DNA of 64,000 nucleotides from Pelagibacteraceae bacterium AG-426-G09 (GCA_003210075.1 QCNR01000004.1:18475-82474); one strand, 5' to 3'. Positions 1 to 9,489 are shown, counted from the first letter of the stretch. The notes: generated by a model from the letters alone, not told the origin. Numbers and translations: made by a program.

Positions 1-1877
1 ATTTCTTAAAAATTAGAGAAGTAGAAAATGAAATTAAAATCGAAACCGAAATTAATGCAGATGCAGAAAAAGAATTTACGTTGTTTAATAATAAGATTTT
101 AGATTTAGAGAACTCAATTAAAAACCTAGAGGACAGTCTGCGGCCTATAAGAGACAATAATTTAGAAATTATCTCAAGAGTACAAAGATTAAATTTAGAA
201 TTAAAAAATCTTGATGAAGAAACAGACAGAATGGCCAAAGAAATAGAGGCAACTAAAATATCTTTGAAAACTATCGACGAGGACGAAGATAGAGAAAAAA
301 GTATAGTAATTGATGCAAATTCAAATCAAAAAAGATTAAATGATGAAAAAGATAAATTGGTTGAAATAGACTCAAAATATTATGAAACTGAAAAACAATC
401 TGATCAAGATTTAGAGGTTGCCAAAATTAATTTAACTAATGAACAGAAAAAAATTGATATTTTGTTAAACTCTCTAAGTGCAGGGAAAGTGGTAGAGCAT
501 AAAAATTCTCTTGAAGAAATCAGAGAAATTCTAAACGATGCTATTGAATTTATTGATAAAAATCAACTTCAGCAAGCTAGAGATAATTTAAATAATATTA
601 ACGTAAGCTTATCATATATAATTCAAAAAATATCTGATGAAAATGATGATGAAGGCATTACAAAGATAAATTTGAGAAACGAAACTATAAAAAAATTACA
701 GCAAGAATATACTATTACATATAGTAAAAATCAAAGTATCAAAGATGAATCTACAAAAAGAAAAGAGAGAATAAATAATATTGATACTGAAATTGAGAGT
801 TGGAAAAACTTGTTAATTAATTCTGAGAAGATGATAATTCAATTAGCCGATAGGAAAGAAAAGCTTAATACAAAATTATCAGATTTAGAAAAACAACCAA
901 ACATAAATGCTGAAAAAAAAGGACAAATTTCAGAAAATCTTAGAATTTCAGAAAATGAAAAAGAAATTAATCAAACCAAAATAAATACTTTTGAGCAACA
1001 GCTTGAGAATAATAAAAATAAATTAAATGAAATTAAAGAAAGTTCTATTAGTGTCAGAGAAAAAAGGGCAAGTGCTAATGCAACTATAGTTGGATTGAAC
1101 AAAAGAAAAAGTGATTTAATTGAAAGGGTTGAAAGTGAATTAAGTCTTAAAGAAGAAAATCTTTTAGAATTTTCAAACCTGGAAAGAGAAGTTGAATTTC
1201 CTGATACTGTCACTCAAGAAGAGCTTTTGGATAAAAAAAAGAGAGATAGAGATAATTTGGGATCTGTTAATTTAAGGGCAGATGAGGAAACTGGAAAATA
1301 CAAAGAGGAAATTACTAAAATGGAAAAAGATAGAGAAGACATAGTATCAGCAATAGCCAAGCTTAAAGAAAGTATTAATCAATTAAATCAAAAAGGTAGG
1401 GAAAGATTGCTAGATGCATTTGAGAAAGTAAGTAGAAAATTCAATGAAGTTTATACAAAACTTTTTAATGGTGGCAGTGCAAAACTAGAACTTGTTGACT
1501 CGGATGATCCTTTAGATGCTGGGTTAGATTTATTAGTTAGCCCGCCAGGTAAAAGACTTCAATCAATTACACTTCTTTCAGGTGGAGAGCAGGCATTAAC
1601 AGCTTTGTCTTTAATTTTTGCAGTGTTCTTAACCAATCCTGCTCCAATTTGCGTATTAGACGAGGTAGATGCTCCTTTAGATGACGCAAACGTTACAAGA
1701 TTTTGTAATTTGTTAGAAGAATTGACGAGAATAACTACTACAAAGTTTATTATTGTAACTCACCATGCTTTAACTATGTCTAAAATGGATAGACTTTACG
1801 GAGTTACAATGCCAGAAAAAGGCATCAGTCAGTTAGTTTCTGTAGATTTACAAAAGGCTGAAAGTTTAGTAGCTTAA
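1..1877 (+). CDS. smc: Chromosome segregation ATPase SMC, C-terminal part (5' end outside window)
   Basis: The reading frame is open from the left edge, so the gene starts upstream; a TTG codon at 81 is internal, not a real start. About 620 residues are visible: a long Lys/Glu/Asn-rich coiled coil, then the C-terminal ABC head. Counting from the TTG at 81, the head has the ABC signature LSGGEQ (about residues 499-504) and the Walker B motif CVLDEVDAPLDD (from about 524), followed by a D-loop and a switch histidine in VTHHALTM. SMC dimers compact and segregate chromosomes. No glycine-rich hinge domain is recognisable in the visible part, although more sequence is present than normally lies between hinge and C-terminus. 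The stop is 1 nt before atpI. Confidence 0.93.
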   Translation, partial: FLKIREVENEIKIETEINADAEKEFTLFNNKILDLENSIKNLEDSLRPIRDNNLEIISRVQRLNLELKNLDEETDRMAKEIEATKISLKTIDEDEDREKSIVIDANSNQKRLNDEKDKLVEIDSKYYETEKQSDQDLEVAKINLTNEQKKIDILLNSLSAGKVVEHKNSLEEIREILNDAIEFIDKNQLQQARDNLNNINVSLSYIIQKISDENDDEGITKINLRNETIKKLQQEYTITYSKNQSIKDESTKRKERINNIDTEIESWKNLLINSEKMIIQLADRKEKLNTKLSDLEKQPNINAEKKGQISENLRISENEKEINQTKINTFEQQLENNKNKLNEIKESSISVREKRASANATIVGLNKRKSDLIERVESELSLKEENLLEFSNLEREVEFPDTVTQEELLDKKKRDRDNLGSVNLRADEETGKYKEEITKMEKDREDIVSAIAKLKESINQLNQKGRERLLDAFEKVSRKFNEVYTKLFNGGSAKLELVDSDDPLDAGLDLLVSPPGKRLQSITLLSGGEQALTALSLIFAVFLTNPAPICVLDEVDAPLDDANVTRFCNLLEELTRITTTKFIIVTHHALTMSKMDRLYGVTMPEKGISQLVSVDLQKAESLVA

Positions 1878-1878
1878 A

Positions 1879-2154
1879 ATGTCTGACGACCTAAAAACTC
1901 GCTTAAAAATTGCAAGATCAAACTTTAAAAAGAAACATCCCTATAAAAATGACGACCAAAAATCAAGCTTTGGTAAGGCTTTTCAGCTTAGCACCGAACT
2001 TGTGTCTGCGGTATTAGTAGCCACAATTATAGGGTTTATTTTAGACAATTGGTTTGATACTAAACCGTGGTTAATAATAATATTTTTTTTTATTGGTGTG
2101 GCGGCAGGCATTATAAATGTTGTCAGATCAGCAAAAAAAATGCAGAAAGATTAA
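1879..2154 (+). CDS. atpI: ATP synthase protein I (AtpI)
   Basis: A 91-residue membrane protein that opens the F0 operon. It has a charged, Lys-rich N-terminus (about 1-35) and two hydrophobic helices (about 38-57 and 63-83) joined by a short DNWFDTKP loop, the usual AtpI plan. AtpI proteins help assemble the c-ring and are not part of the finished enzyme. It starts 1 nt after the smc stop and ends 6 nt before atpB, so it is probably cotranscribed with the F0 genes. The identification rests on size, topology and position, because the family is poorly conserved. Confidence 0.88.
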   Translation: MSDDLKTRLKIARSNFKKKHPYKNDDQKSSFGKAFQLSTELVSAVLVATIIGFILDNWFDTKPWLIIIFFFIGVAAGIINVVRSAKKMQKD

Positions 2155-2160
2155 ATAAGC

Positions 2161-2895
2161 ATGGCAGCAAATCCAATGACTCAATTCAATGTTTATAGAA
2201 TTGGGCCAGAAATAAAAGTTGGCGATATAGATATTTCCTTTACAAACGCAAGCTTATTTATGGTTATTAGTATAATTACTATTCTTTTAATATTTAATTT
2301 TGGTGCAAAAAAAAATTCAATAATTCCAACAAAATTACAGTTGCTTGGTGAATTAAGTTATTCATTTATATCTAAAATGATAAGTGATACAGCCGGTTCA
2401 AAAGCAAAACCATACTTCGCATTTATATTTTCACTATTTATGTTTGTTTTATTTTGCAACATGCTTGGTATGATACCTTATACATTTACAGTGACTAGTC
2501 ATATAATCGTGACTTTTGTTTTGGCTACGTTTATTTTTATTGGCGTAACAGTTATTGGATTTATTAAACATGGCTTAGGATACCTGAAGTTATTTGTCCC
2601 AAGTGGTGTGCCAATGGTTTTATTGCCCTTAATTGTAATTATAGAAATTATTTCATATTTAAGTAGACCGATAAGTCTTTCAGTAAGATTATTTGCAAAT
2701 ATGATGGCAGGACATACTATGATGAAAGTATTCGGAGGCTTTGTTGTAAGCTTAGGAATAGTGGGAGGATGGCTTCCACTTGGTTTTTCAGTTGCACTTA
2801 CAGGTTTGGAAATTTTAGTAGCATTTCTACAAGCTTATGTATTTGCAATTTTAACATGTATCTATTTAAATGATGCATTAAATTTACACCATTAG
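2161..2895 (+). CDS. atpB: F0F1 ATP synthase subunit a
   Basis: This 244-residue integral membrane subunit forms the proton half-channels next to the c-ring. It is strongly hydrophobic with five to six predicted helices. The hallmark segment SLSVRLFANMMAGH carries the essential arginine (R176), and the C-terminal helix has the conserved ALTGLEILVAFLQAY pattern. Length is normal for alphaproteobacteria. It is followed 23 bp later by atpE, which has its own strong ribosome binding site. The F1 genes (atpHAGDC) are not in this window, consistent with separate F0 and F1 operons in this class. Confidence 0.97.
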   Translation: MAANPMTQFNVYRIGPEIKVGDIDISFTNASLFMVISIITILLIFNFGAKKNSIIPTKLQLLGELSYSFISKMISDTAGSKAKPYFAFIFSLFMFVLFCNMLGMIPYTFTVTSHIIVTFVLATFIFIGVTVIGFIKHGLGYLKLFVPSGVPMVLLPLIVIIEIISYLSRPISLSVRLFANMMAGHTMMKVFGGFVVSLGIVGGWLPLGFSVALTGLEILVAFLQAYVFAILTCIYLNDALNLHH

Positions 2896-2906
2896 AATAA
2901 TTAAAA

Positions 2907-2913
2907 AAGGAGG
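2907..2913 (+). promoter_or_regulatory. Strong Shine-Dalgarno of atpE
   Basis: The sequence AAGGAGG lies 5 nt before the atpE ATG. It is close to the full anti-SD complement, which is rare in this window where most genes are translationally coupled or have weak sites. A strong site fits the need for many c-subunits per enzyme. A near-identical AGGAGGATATA stretch precedes hsp20. Confidence 0.75.
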
Positions 2914-2918
2914 ATATA

Positions 2919-3146
2919 ATGGAACTAGAAGCAGCAAAAATGATTGGAGCAGGCTTAGCAGCTATTGCTTTAGCAGGTGCGGGGGTTGGAATAGGAATTA
3001 TTTTTGGTAATTACCTATCTGGAGCGATGAGAAACCCTTCAGCTGCACAAAAACAATTTCCAAATTTACTTTTAGGTTTCGCATTAGCGGAAGCAACAGG
3101 ATTATTTGGGTTGGTTGTTGCATTAATTATTTTATTTGCATTTTAA
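2919..3146 (+). CDS. atpE: F0F1 ATP synthase subunit c
   Basis: A 75-residue hairpin of two transmembrane helices that oligomerises into the proton-driven rotor ring. Helix 1 contains the glycine-rich packing motif GAGVGIGIIFG (about 20-30). The polar loop has RNP (38-40). Helix 2 carries the proton-binding carboxylate E58 in LAEATGLFGLVVALI. I see no obvious sodium-binding signature around E58, so proton coupling is likely. A very strong ribosome binding site precedes it. Confidence 0.97.
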   Translation: MELEAAKMIGAGLAAIALAGAGVGIGIIFGNYLSGAMRNPSAAQKQFPNLLLGFALAEATGLFGLVVALIILFAF

Positions 3147-3149
3147 TTA

Positions 3150-3728
3150 ATGTTGAAGAAAGTAATATTTAAAACTTTAATTGTATATTGTTTATTAGTA
3201 AATTTTATACAAGCAGCAGAGAGTGGAGGTATGCCACAACTTGATCCGGAGTTTTGGGTTTCTCAAATATTTTGGTTGGTAATAACTTTTGGTATTTTGT
3301 TTTTAGTGCTATCTAAACTAATCTTACCTAAAATAAGTGATAATCTTGAAACAAGAAAATCACAGATTTTAGATAACTTAGAACTTGCAGAAAAACAAAG
3401 AAAAGAGAGTGAGACTAAACTAAAAGAATTCGATAATATTATTTTGAGATCTAAGATCGATGCAAAAAATTTATTTAATGATTCTAGGAAGAAATTATTA
3501 GATGATATAAATAATAAAAGAGTTAAGCTTGAGGAAGAAATAGATAAAGAGATTAAAATAGTAGAGACCGAGATTAAAGAACTCAGAAAAAAGTCTCCTG
3601 AAAAAATAAATAAAATCGCAATCGAAACCTCATCTGATTTAATTAATCAACTAATAGGTAGTAATGTTAATAATAGTAGCATTACAGCGATTGTTACTGA
3701 TATATCTAGTAAAAATAAAACCGTATGA
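3150..3728 (+). CDS. atpF': F0F1 ATP synthase subunit b' (stator)
   Basis: This 192-residue protein is the first of two b-type stator subunits. It begins with a hydrophobic leader-like segment (about 1-22), then a membrane helix (about 37-60) after the DPEFWVSQIFWL motif typical of b/b' subunits, then a long charged helix reaching toward F1. Alphaproteobacteria and phototrophs carry the b/b' pair instead of a b homodimer. It overlaps the next b gene by 4 nt (ATGA), so the two are likely made in a coupled way. Confidence 0.92.
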   Translation: MLKKVIFKTLIVYCLLVNFIQAAESGGMPQLDPEFWVSQIFWLVITFGILFLVLSKLILPKISDNLETRKSQILDNLELAEKQRKESETKLKEFDNIILRSKIDAKNLFNDSRKKLLDDINNKRVKLEEEIDKEIKIVETEIKELRKKSPEKINKIAIETSSDLINQLIGSNVNNSSITAIVTDISSKNKTV

Positions 3729-4222
3729 CTTTTGATGCAACATTTTGGGTAGCAGTATCATTTTTTATTTTTTTTGGAGCTTTAATTTATTTAAAAATTC
3801 CAGGAAAAATAAATGAACTATTAGGCAATATGATTACTGGTATCAAAAAAGAAATCGATGAAAGTGAAAAACTCAGAGCAGAAACAAAGGTGATGTTAGA
3901 CGAGGCACAAAAAAAACTTGATAGTGCTGATAAAGAGGTAAATAAGATTTTAAAACAAGCAAAAGATGAAAGTGAAAAACTTGTTATAGAAATGAATGAA
4001 AAGTTCCATAACTCTTCCGAAATAAAAAAAAATGTTGCCCAGCAAAAAATTACTCAAATGAAAGAAAATGCAATAAAAGATATCAAAAATACTTCAATAA
4101 AAATAGCAGTAGAGTCAGTCAAAAAAATCATATCTACGTCTGTAGATAAATCAAAACTAGACAATCTTTTTGATAAAAATCTAGAAGAAACCAAAGCTGA
4201 ATTAAAAAAAATTAATTCTTAA
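3725..4222 (+). CDS. atpF: F0F1 ATP synthase subunit b (stator)
   Basis: A 165-residue second stator subunit. A single N-terminal membrane helix (about 6-27, beginning DATFWVAVSFFIFFGALIYL) is followed by a highly charged heptad-like helix to the C-terminus. It pairs with b' to hold F1 against rotor torque. It starts inside the b' stop codon and is the last gene of the F0 cluster. The carotenoid genes begin 32 bp downstream on the same strand. Confidence 0.94.
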   Translation: MTFDATFWVAVSFFIFFGALIYLKIPGKINELLGNMITGIKKEIDESEKLRAETKVMLDEAQKKLDSADKEVNKILKQAKDESEKLVIEMNEKFHNSSEIKKNVAQQKITQMKENAIKDIKNTSIKIAVESVKKIISTSVDKSKLDNLFDKNLEETKAELKKINS

Positions 4223-4254
4223 TATTTATACTATTTAGGTTAAATTTATAATTT

Positions 4255-5715
4255 ATGAATTCAATAATTATAGGTTCTGGCTTTGGGGGAATTGCGGCTG
4301 CACTTCGCCTAAAAGCAAAAGGTCATAATGTTACTTTAATTGAAAAACACATTGATCTTGGAGGTAGAGCTAGAGTATTTAAAAAAAATGGATTTATCTA
4401 TGATGGAGGACCTACAGTTATAACAGCTCCATATCTTGTTAATGAATTATTTGAATTGTTCAACAAAGATCCAAAAGATTATATCAAATTGAAACCACTT
4501 AAGACTTGGTACCAATTTGTATTTGAGGATAAATCTAGATTTAATTATTCTGGAAATGAGACTGAAATGAAAAATCAAATTAAAAAAATTAATAATGAAG
4601 ATGTGGAAGGATATTCAAAATTAGTTAATTTCACAAAAAAAATTTTTGACAAAGGTTTTACAGAGCTCTCTGATGTACCATTTAATAAACCATTTGTAAT
4701 GATGCAACAATTGCCAGCTTTATTAAAATTAAAAAGTTATAAATCAGTTTATTCTTTAGTTTCTTCATTTATTAAAGATGAAAAGTTGAGAAGAATGTTA
4801 AGTATGCATCCATTGTTAGTCGGAGGTAATCCTTTTACAACAACTTCGATTTATGGACTAATTTTATATTTAGAAAAAAAATGGGGTATTCATTATTCAA
4901 TGGGTGGAACAGGTAAAATTATAAATGGTCTAGAAAAATTGATGAATGAAGTTGGGGTAAAAATTATCAAAGGTCATGAGGTCAAAAAGATAAAGTTAGA
5001 TGATAAAAGAGTTACTGGAGTCACGTTAGATAATGATCAAAATATAGATGCAAATTATATTATATGTAATGCTGATCCACCAGGGGTATATGATAAATTA
5101 TTAAATCAAAATAAAAAAAATCCTTTTTTATTTAATTGGAAAAAAAATAGAATGGAATATTCAATGGGACTTTTTGTTTATTATTTTGGTACTAAAAAAA
5201 TTTATGATGATGTCGAACATCATACAATTAAGTTTGGAAACAAGTACAAAGAGCATTTAGAAGACATTTTTGATAATAAAAAATTAAATGATGATATAAG
5301 TTATTATCTGCATAGACCTTCGGCTACTGACAAATCAATGGCGCCTGAGGGTAATGATTGTTTTTATGTTCTTGTTCCAGTTCCCAACAATCAATCTAAT
5401 ATCGATTGGAAGGTTGAAGGAGAAAAAATGAAAAATTTGGTTATCAATAAGATGGAGGATGACCTAATGCCAAAATTAAGAGAAAATATAGTTGAAGATT
5501 TTTATTTAACACCTGACTATTTTGAAAAAGATCTTAATACCAAATATGGCTCAGGTTTCTCAATTCAACCAAAGTTTTCTCAATCTGCCTACTTTAGATT
5601 TCATAACAAATCAGAAATTTATGATGGACTTTACTTTGTGGGTGCAGGGACTCATCCTGGCGCGGGAGTTCCTGGTGTCCTTTCATCGGCTAAAGTTTTA
5701 GAAAAAATAATTTAA
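4255..5715 (+). CDS. crtI: Phytoene desaturase
   Basis: A 486-residue FAD enzyme that desaturates phytoene to lycopene, the second step of the carotenoid route here. The N-terminus has the dinucleotide fold GSGFGG (7-12) followed by the EKHIDLGGRARVF stretch typical of CrtI. The C-terminus carries the second FAD signature GAGTHPGAGVPG (about 463-474). It is the first gene of a crtI-crtB-crtY-blh run with 1-5 nt spacing or overlap, whose end product is retinal. The number of desaturation steps cannot be read from sequence; lycopene is inferred from the cyclase that follows. Confidence 0.95.
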   Translation: MNSIIIGSGFGGIAAALRLKAKGHNVTLIEKHIDLGGRARVFKKNGFIYDGGPTVITAPYLVNELFELFNKDPKDYIKLKPLKTWYQFVFEDKSRFNYSGNETEMKNQIKKINNEDVEGYSKLVNFTKKIFDKGFTELSDVPFNKPFVMMQQLPALLKLKSYKSVYSLVSSFIKDEKLRRMLSMHPLLVGGNPFTTTSIYGLILYLEKKWGIHYSMGGTGKIINGLEKLMNEVGVKIIKGHEVKKIKLDDKRVTGVTLDNDQNIDANYIICNADPPGVYDKLLNQNKKNPFLFNWKKNRMEYSMGLFVYYFGTKKIYDDVEHHTIKFGNKYKEHLEDIFDNKKLNDDISYYLHRPSATDKSMAPEGNDCFYVLVPVPNNQSNIDWKVEGEKMKNLVINKMEDDLMPKLRENIVEDFYLTPDYFEKDLNTKYGSGFSIQPKFSQSAYFRFHNKSEIYDGLYFVGAGTHPGAGVPGVLSSAKVLEKII

Positions 5716-6605
5716 TGACTGAAAAAAATTATCTAGCCCTTTTTGCGAAATCTTTCAATTGGGCTGGTTTTTTTTTACCTAAAACTATTTATAATGATTG
5801 CTCGAAACTATACGCATTTTGTAGGGTTTTGGATGATTTGGTTGATGAAAAAACAAGTTTGGAATTAAGAATAGATAGATTTAACAAAATTAAGGATGTT
5901 TTTAAAAAAACATATGAACAAACTAATAATAATAAAAAATTTATAGATCAAAATGAATATGGGTCAATAGTGAATGATATGATTGTAATTGCAGATAATA
6001 AAAATATTAAAAGAATAATTTTAGATGATCTTATAGAAGGAGTTGGTTCAGATTTAAGACCAAAAGTTCATCTAAGATCTGTTAAAGAATTATTAGTATA
6101 TTCATATAGGGTTGCTGGAACAGTTGGGTTAATGATGGCCAAAATATTAAATGTAAATGATACTAGATCCTTAAAAGGAGCTATAGATCTTGGAATCGCA
6201 ATGCAATTAACAAATATAGCAAGAGATGTGATTGAGGATCAGGAAATGAAAAGGCAGTATATCAAGCCTGATTTTGAAAACATAGAAGCAACTCTAAAGC
6301 TTGCAGACATGTTTTATGAAAGTTCGTTTAGTTCAATAAAAAATATTCCATTTAAATATAGATTTGCAATAATTGTAGCTAGAAGAGTTTATAGGCAAAT
6401 TGGAAGAAAGATTTTAGATAAAAAAAATATGGAAAATTATGGAAAATCGGGAAAAATATATGTAAATAATTTTGGTAAATTGTACCAGACTATTTTGTCT
6501 TTATTTGATTTAATGTTTCTTTATTTAAAAGGTATTGAGCCTCATCAAAGAATAAGAGAGCATGAAATTATAAGTGAGGATGTGAAACTTGATGAAAGAA
6601 TTTGA
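5715..6605 (+). CDS. crtB: Phytoene synthase
   Basis: A 296-residue all-helical prenyl synthase that condenses two geranylgeranyl diphosphates to phytoene. Both aspartate-rich magnesium sites are visible: DDLVD (40-44) and DVIED (171-175). It shares one base with the crtI stop and overlaps crtY. The geranylgeranyl diphosphate synthase (crtE) is not in this window and must be supplied from elsewhere. Confidence 0.95.
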   Translation: MTEKNYLALFAKSFNWAGFFLPKTIYNDCSKLYAFCRVLDDLVDEKTSLELRIDRFNKIKDVFKKTYEQTNNNKKFIDQNEYGSIVNDMIVIADNKNIKRIILDDLIEGVGSDLRPKVHLRSVKELLVYSYRVAGTVGLMMAKILNVNDTRSLKGAIDLGIAMQLTNIARDVIEDQEMKRQYIKPDFENIEATLKLADMFYESSFSSIKNIPFKYRFAIIVARRVYRQIGRKILDKKNMENYGKSGKIYVNNFGKLYQTILSLFDLMFLYLKGIEPHQRIREHEIISEDVKLDERI

Positions 6606-7656
6606 CTATGTCATTTTAGGTGGTGGTTGCGCTGGGCTGTCTTTAGCTTATGAATTAGAAATAAATAATAAAATTAAAAATAAATCATTGGCAATTATTG
6701 AAAATAGAGAAGAATATAATAGGGATAAAACATGGTCATTTTGGAGAGTAAGCGATCACAATTTTGATGATTGTGTAATCAAAAGTTGGAATAACTTTTC
6801 TATAAATACTAAATCAGGATCACATGAAATTTTAAATAAGGAATATCCATATCAGTCAATAGATAGTGGATTATTTTATAAAAAAATTTTAAATCATATT
6901 AAACAAAATAAAAATATTGAATTTTTTGTGAATTCAGATCAATTGAATTTAAACAATTCTATTATTTTCAATAGTATTCCTACCAAGGGAAATAATAAAG
7001 AAAATCTATGGCAACATTTTAAAGGCATAGAAATTGAAACTTCTAAAAATGTTTTCGATAATGAAATATTTAACTTAATGGATTTTGATTGTGATCAAAG
7101 AGATAACGTGCATTTTTTTTATACTCTACCATTTGAAAAAAATAAAGCTTTGATTGAAACCACCTGGTTATCTAAAATAGATGACAAATCACTTAAAGAT
7201 TATGATAATCAATTACAAAATTATATATTACAAACTCTTAAAATAAGAAATTATAAGATTAATTATCAAGAAGAGGGTGCTATTCCTCTTTTTTATCCAA
7301 CAAACAAAGTTGAAAAAAATATAATTAATATTGGATCGGCTGGAGGTATGACGCGTTTAAGCACTGGATATACTTTTTTAAATATTCAAGATCATTGTAA
7401 GTATATAATTAATAATATTGAGAAACTTCAAAGTTTAAAGCCTTACCATATTGGAAAAAAATACCAATTCCTAGATAATATATTTTTAAATGTTTTAAAA
7501 AAATATCCAGAAAAAATGCCAAATATATTCTTAAATATGTTTAAAGCAAAATCTAAAACAATTATAAATTTTTTATCAAATAAAAGTAATTTTTTTGAGG
7601 ATTTTGCTATAGTTTCAAAAATGCCAAAATGGACTTTTATTAAAAATATTCTTTAA
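6592..7656 (+). CDS. crtY: Lycopene beta-cyclase
   Basis: A 354-residue flavoprotein that cyclises both ends of lycopene to give beta-carotene. The N-terminal nucleotide-binding motif GGGCAG (10-15) and the later GSAGGMTRLSTGYTF segment (about 247) match the CrtY family. I chose the ATG at 6592 because MKEFDYVILGGG fits the family's N-terminus; a TTG one codon upstream is also possible. The start overlaps the crtB end by 14 nt. Confidence 0.93.
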   Translation: MKEFDYVILGGGCAGLSLAYELEINNKIKNKSLAIIENREEYNRDKTWSFWRVSDHNFDDCVIKSWNNFSINTKSGSHEILNKEYPYQSIDSGLFYKKILNHIKQNKNIEFFVNSDQLNLNNSIIFNSIPTKGNNKENLWQHFKGIEIETSKNVFDNEIFNLMDFDCDQRDNVHFFYTLPFEKNKALIETTWLSKIDDKSLKDYDNQLQNYILQTLKIRNYKINYQEEGAIPLFYPTNKVEKNIINIGSAGGMTRLSTGYTFLNIQDHCKYIINNIEKLQSLKPYHIGKKYQFLDNIFLNVLKKYPEKMPNIFLNMFKAKSKTIINFLSNKSNFFEDFAIVSKMPKWTFIKNIL

Positions 7657-7661
7657 TACAT

Positions 7662-8561
7662 ATGAATAAAATTAATTTCTATCATTCTCTGATTTTTTTT
7701 AATTTATGTATATTTCTATCTGCTTTTGAATATTTAAGGAATAACAACTTGCTTATTGTATCTTTATTTTTAATTTTAAGTCTAGGAATATCTCACGGAG
7801 CTTTAGATCATGTAAAAGGTAATAAGTTACTAAGAATGCTTAACTATAATTCAACTATAACTTTTTATATTTTTTATATTTTAATTGGCTTAAGCATAAT
7901 TCTTTTATGGCTACTGTTTCCTAAAATTGTATTATTTGTTTTTTTAATTGTTGCTTCTTTTCATTTTGGAAAGGAAGACTCTGAATTTATGAACTACAAG
8001 CCAAATCAAGATTTGGTCTATTTTTTTAAAGGCTCTCTTGTAATTTCAGCTCCATTATTATTTCATAAAACTGAAACTTTAGAAATTTTCAATAACTTAA
8101 ATTTTGATATTTCACAAAACCTACTGATTTCTAATGAGTTTTTATATTTGTTTATAACAATTAGTTTCTTTGCAAATATTTTAATTTCATTAAATAAACA
8201 AATTGATATCAAGTCAATTCTAATGATGGATTTTATATCTATTTTACTTTTAAATTATTTTTTAAATCCAATACTGGCATTTACGATTTACTTCTGTTTC
8301 TTACATTCCATTCGACATTCGTTTAAACTTTCAAACGAACTAAATAAAAATAATTTTTTAAAAGGATTTAAAGCATTTATAATAAAAGCTATGCCTTTAA
8401 CAATATTAACTGGTGTTTTATTCATAATATCTTTATTGTATTTAAAGGATTATTATTTTTTAGATAGCGCTATATCAAAAGTAATATTTATTGGTTTGGC
8501 GTCTCTAACCTTTCCACATATATTACTGGAATATTTAATTGAGAAAAATGAACAAGCATAA
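7662..8561 (+). CDS. blh: Brp/Blh-type beta-carotene 15,15'-dioxygenase (retinal-forming)
   Basis: A 299-residue polytopic membrane protein that cleaves beta-carotene into two retinals, the chromophore of proteorhodopsin. Histidines expected to hold the catalytic iron are in place: H45 and H50 in SHGALDH, H101 in SFHFG, H215 and H219 in LHSIRH, and H286 in FPHILLEY. It is last in the crt operon and overlaps ispH by 14 nt. The rhodopsin gene itself is not in the window. Blh in a cyclase-containing operon without carotenoid-modifying genes points to retinal as the end product. Confidence 0.93.
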   Translation: MNKINFYHSLIFFNLCIFLSAFEYLRNNNLLIVSLFLILSLGISHGALDHVKGNKLLRMLNYNSTITFYIFYILIGLSIILLWLLFPKIVLFVFLIVASFHFGKEDSEFMNYKPNQDLVYFFKGSLVISAPLLFHKTETLEIFNNLNFDISQNLLISNEFLYLFITISFFANILISLNKQIDIKSILMMDFISILLLNYFLNPILAFTIYFCFLHSIRHSFKLSNELNKNNFLKGFKAFIIKAMPLTILTGVLFIISLLYLKDYYFLDSAISKVIFIGLASLTFPHILLEYLIEKNEQA

Positions 8562-9489
8562 AATAAAAATATTGTTAGCTGCACCAAGAGGATTTTGCGC
8601 TGGAGTAGATAGAGCAATTGAAATTGTCAAAAAAAGTATAGATAAATTTGGTGCACCAGTTTATGTAAGACACGAAATAGTTCATAATAAGCATGTAGTT
8701 GAAAGTTTAAAAAAAATTGGAGCTATATTTGTTGAAGAGTTAAGTGAGATTCAAGACAAATCAAGACCAGTAATATTTTCTGCACACGGAGTTCCAAAAT
8801 CTGTTCCTGTAGAAGCCGAGGGTTTAAAAATGACCTATATAGACGCTACCTGTCCATTAGTTTCAAAAGTTCATAGAGAAGCTGAGAATTTGCATAAAGC
8901 AGGTAATCATATTTTATTGATAGGTCATAAAAATCATCCAGAGGTTATTGGAACAATAGGTCAATTACCTGAAGGGTCGATTGATCTAATAGAGTCCATT
9001 AAAGATGTAGAAAATTATAAGAAAACAAAAAAAAATATAGCTTATGTCACACAAACAACTTTATCTGTAGATGATACAAAGGAGATTATAGAAAAGTTAC
9101 GAATTAAATTTCCTGAAATTAAAGAACCAAAAAAAGAAGATATTTGTTACGCAACAACAAATAGGCAGAGTGCAGTTAAAAATATAGCAAAATTGTGTGA
9201 AATGTTTTTTGTTATAGGTAGCAGAAATTCATCAAACTCTGTAAGACTGGTTGAAGTAGCTAAAAACTCTGGCTGTGAAAAATCCTCATTAATACATTCT
9301 GAAAGTACTACACCTTATAATGAAATTGATAAATGTAATACTATTGGCATATCATCGGGGGCATCTGCCCCTGAAATTTTAGTTAATAATTTCATAAGCA
9401 ATCTTAAAGAAAAATATGAAGTTGAAATTGAGGAAGTTGAAATTATAAAAGAAAATATAATTTTTAAAATTCCAAAAAAATTAAACTAA
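8548..9489 (+). CDS. ispH: 4-hydroxy-3-methylbut-2-enyl diphosphate reductase
   Basis: A 313-residue iron-sulfur enzyme for the last step of the MEP pathway, making IPP and DMAPP, which also feed the carotenoid genes upstream. Three cluster cysteines are present: C17 (RGFCAG), C102 (ATCPLV) and C200 (ICYATTNRQ). The ATG at 8548 is preferred; a TTG at 8539 would add three residues. It overlaps blh at its start and shares a base with thrB at its end (TAATG). Confidence 0.96.
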   Translation: MNKHKIKILLAAPRGFCAGVDRAIEIVKKSIDKFGAPVYVRHEIVHNKHVVESLKKIGAIFVEELSEIQDKSRPVIFSAHGVPKSVPVEAEGLKMTYIDATCPLVSKVHREAENLHKAGNHILLIGHKNHPEVIGTIGQLPEGSIDLIESIKDVENYKKTKKNIAYVTQTTLSVDDTKEIIEKLRIKFPEIKEPKKEDICYATTNRQSAVKNIAKLCEMFFVIGSRNSSNSVRLVEVAKNSGCEKSSLIHSESTTPYNEIDKCNTIGISSGASAPEILVNNFISNLKEKYEVEIEEVEIIKENIIFKIPKKLN

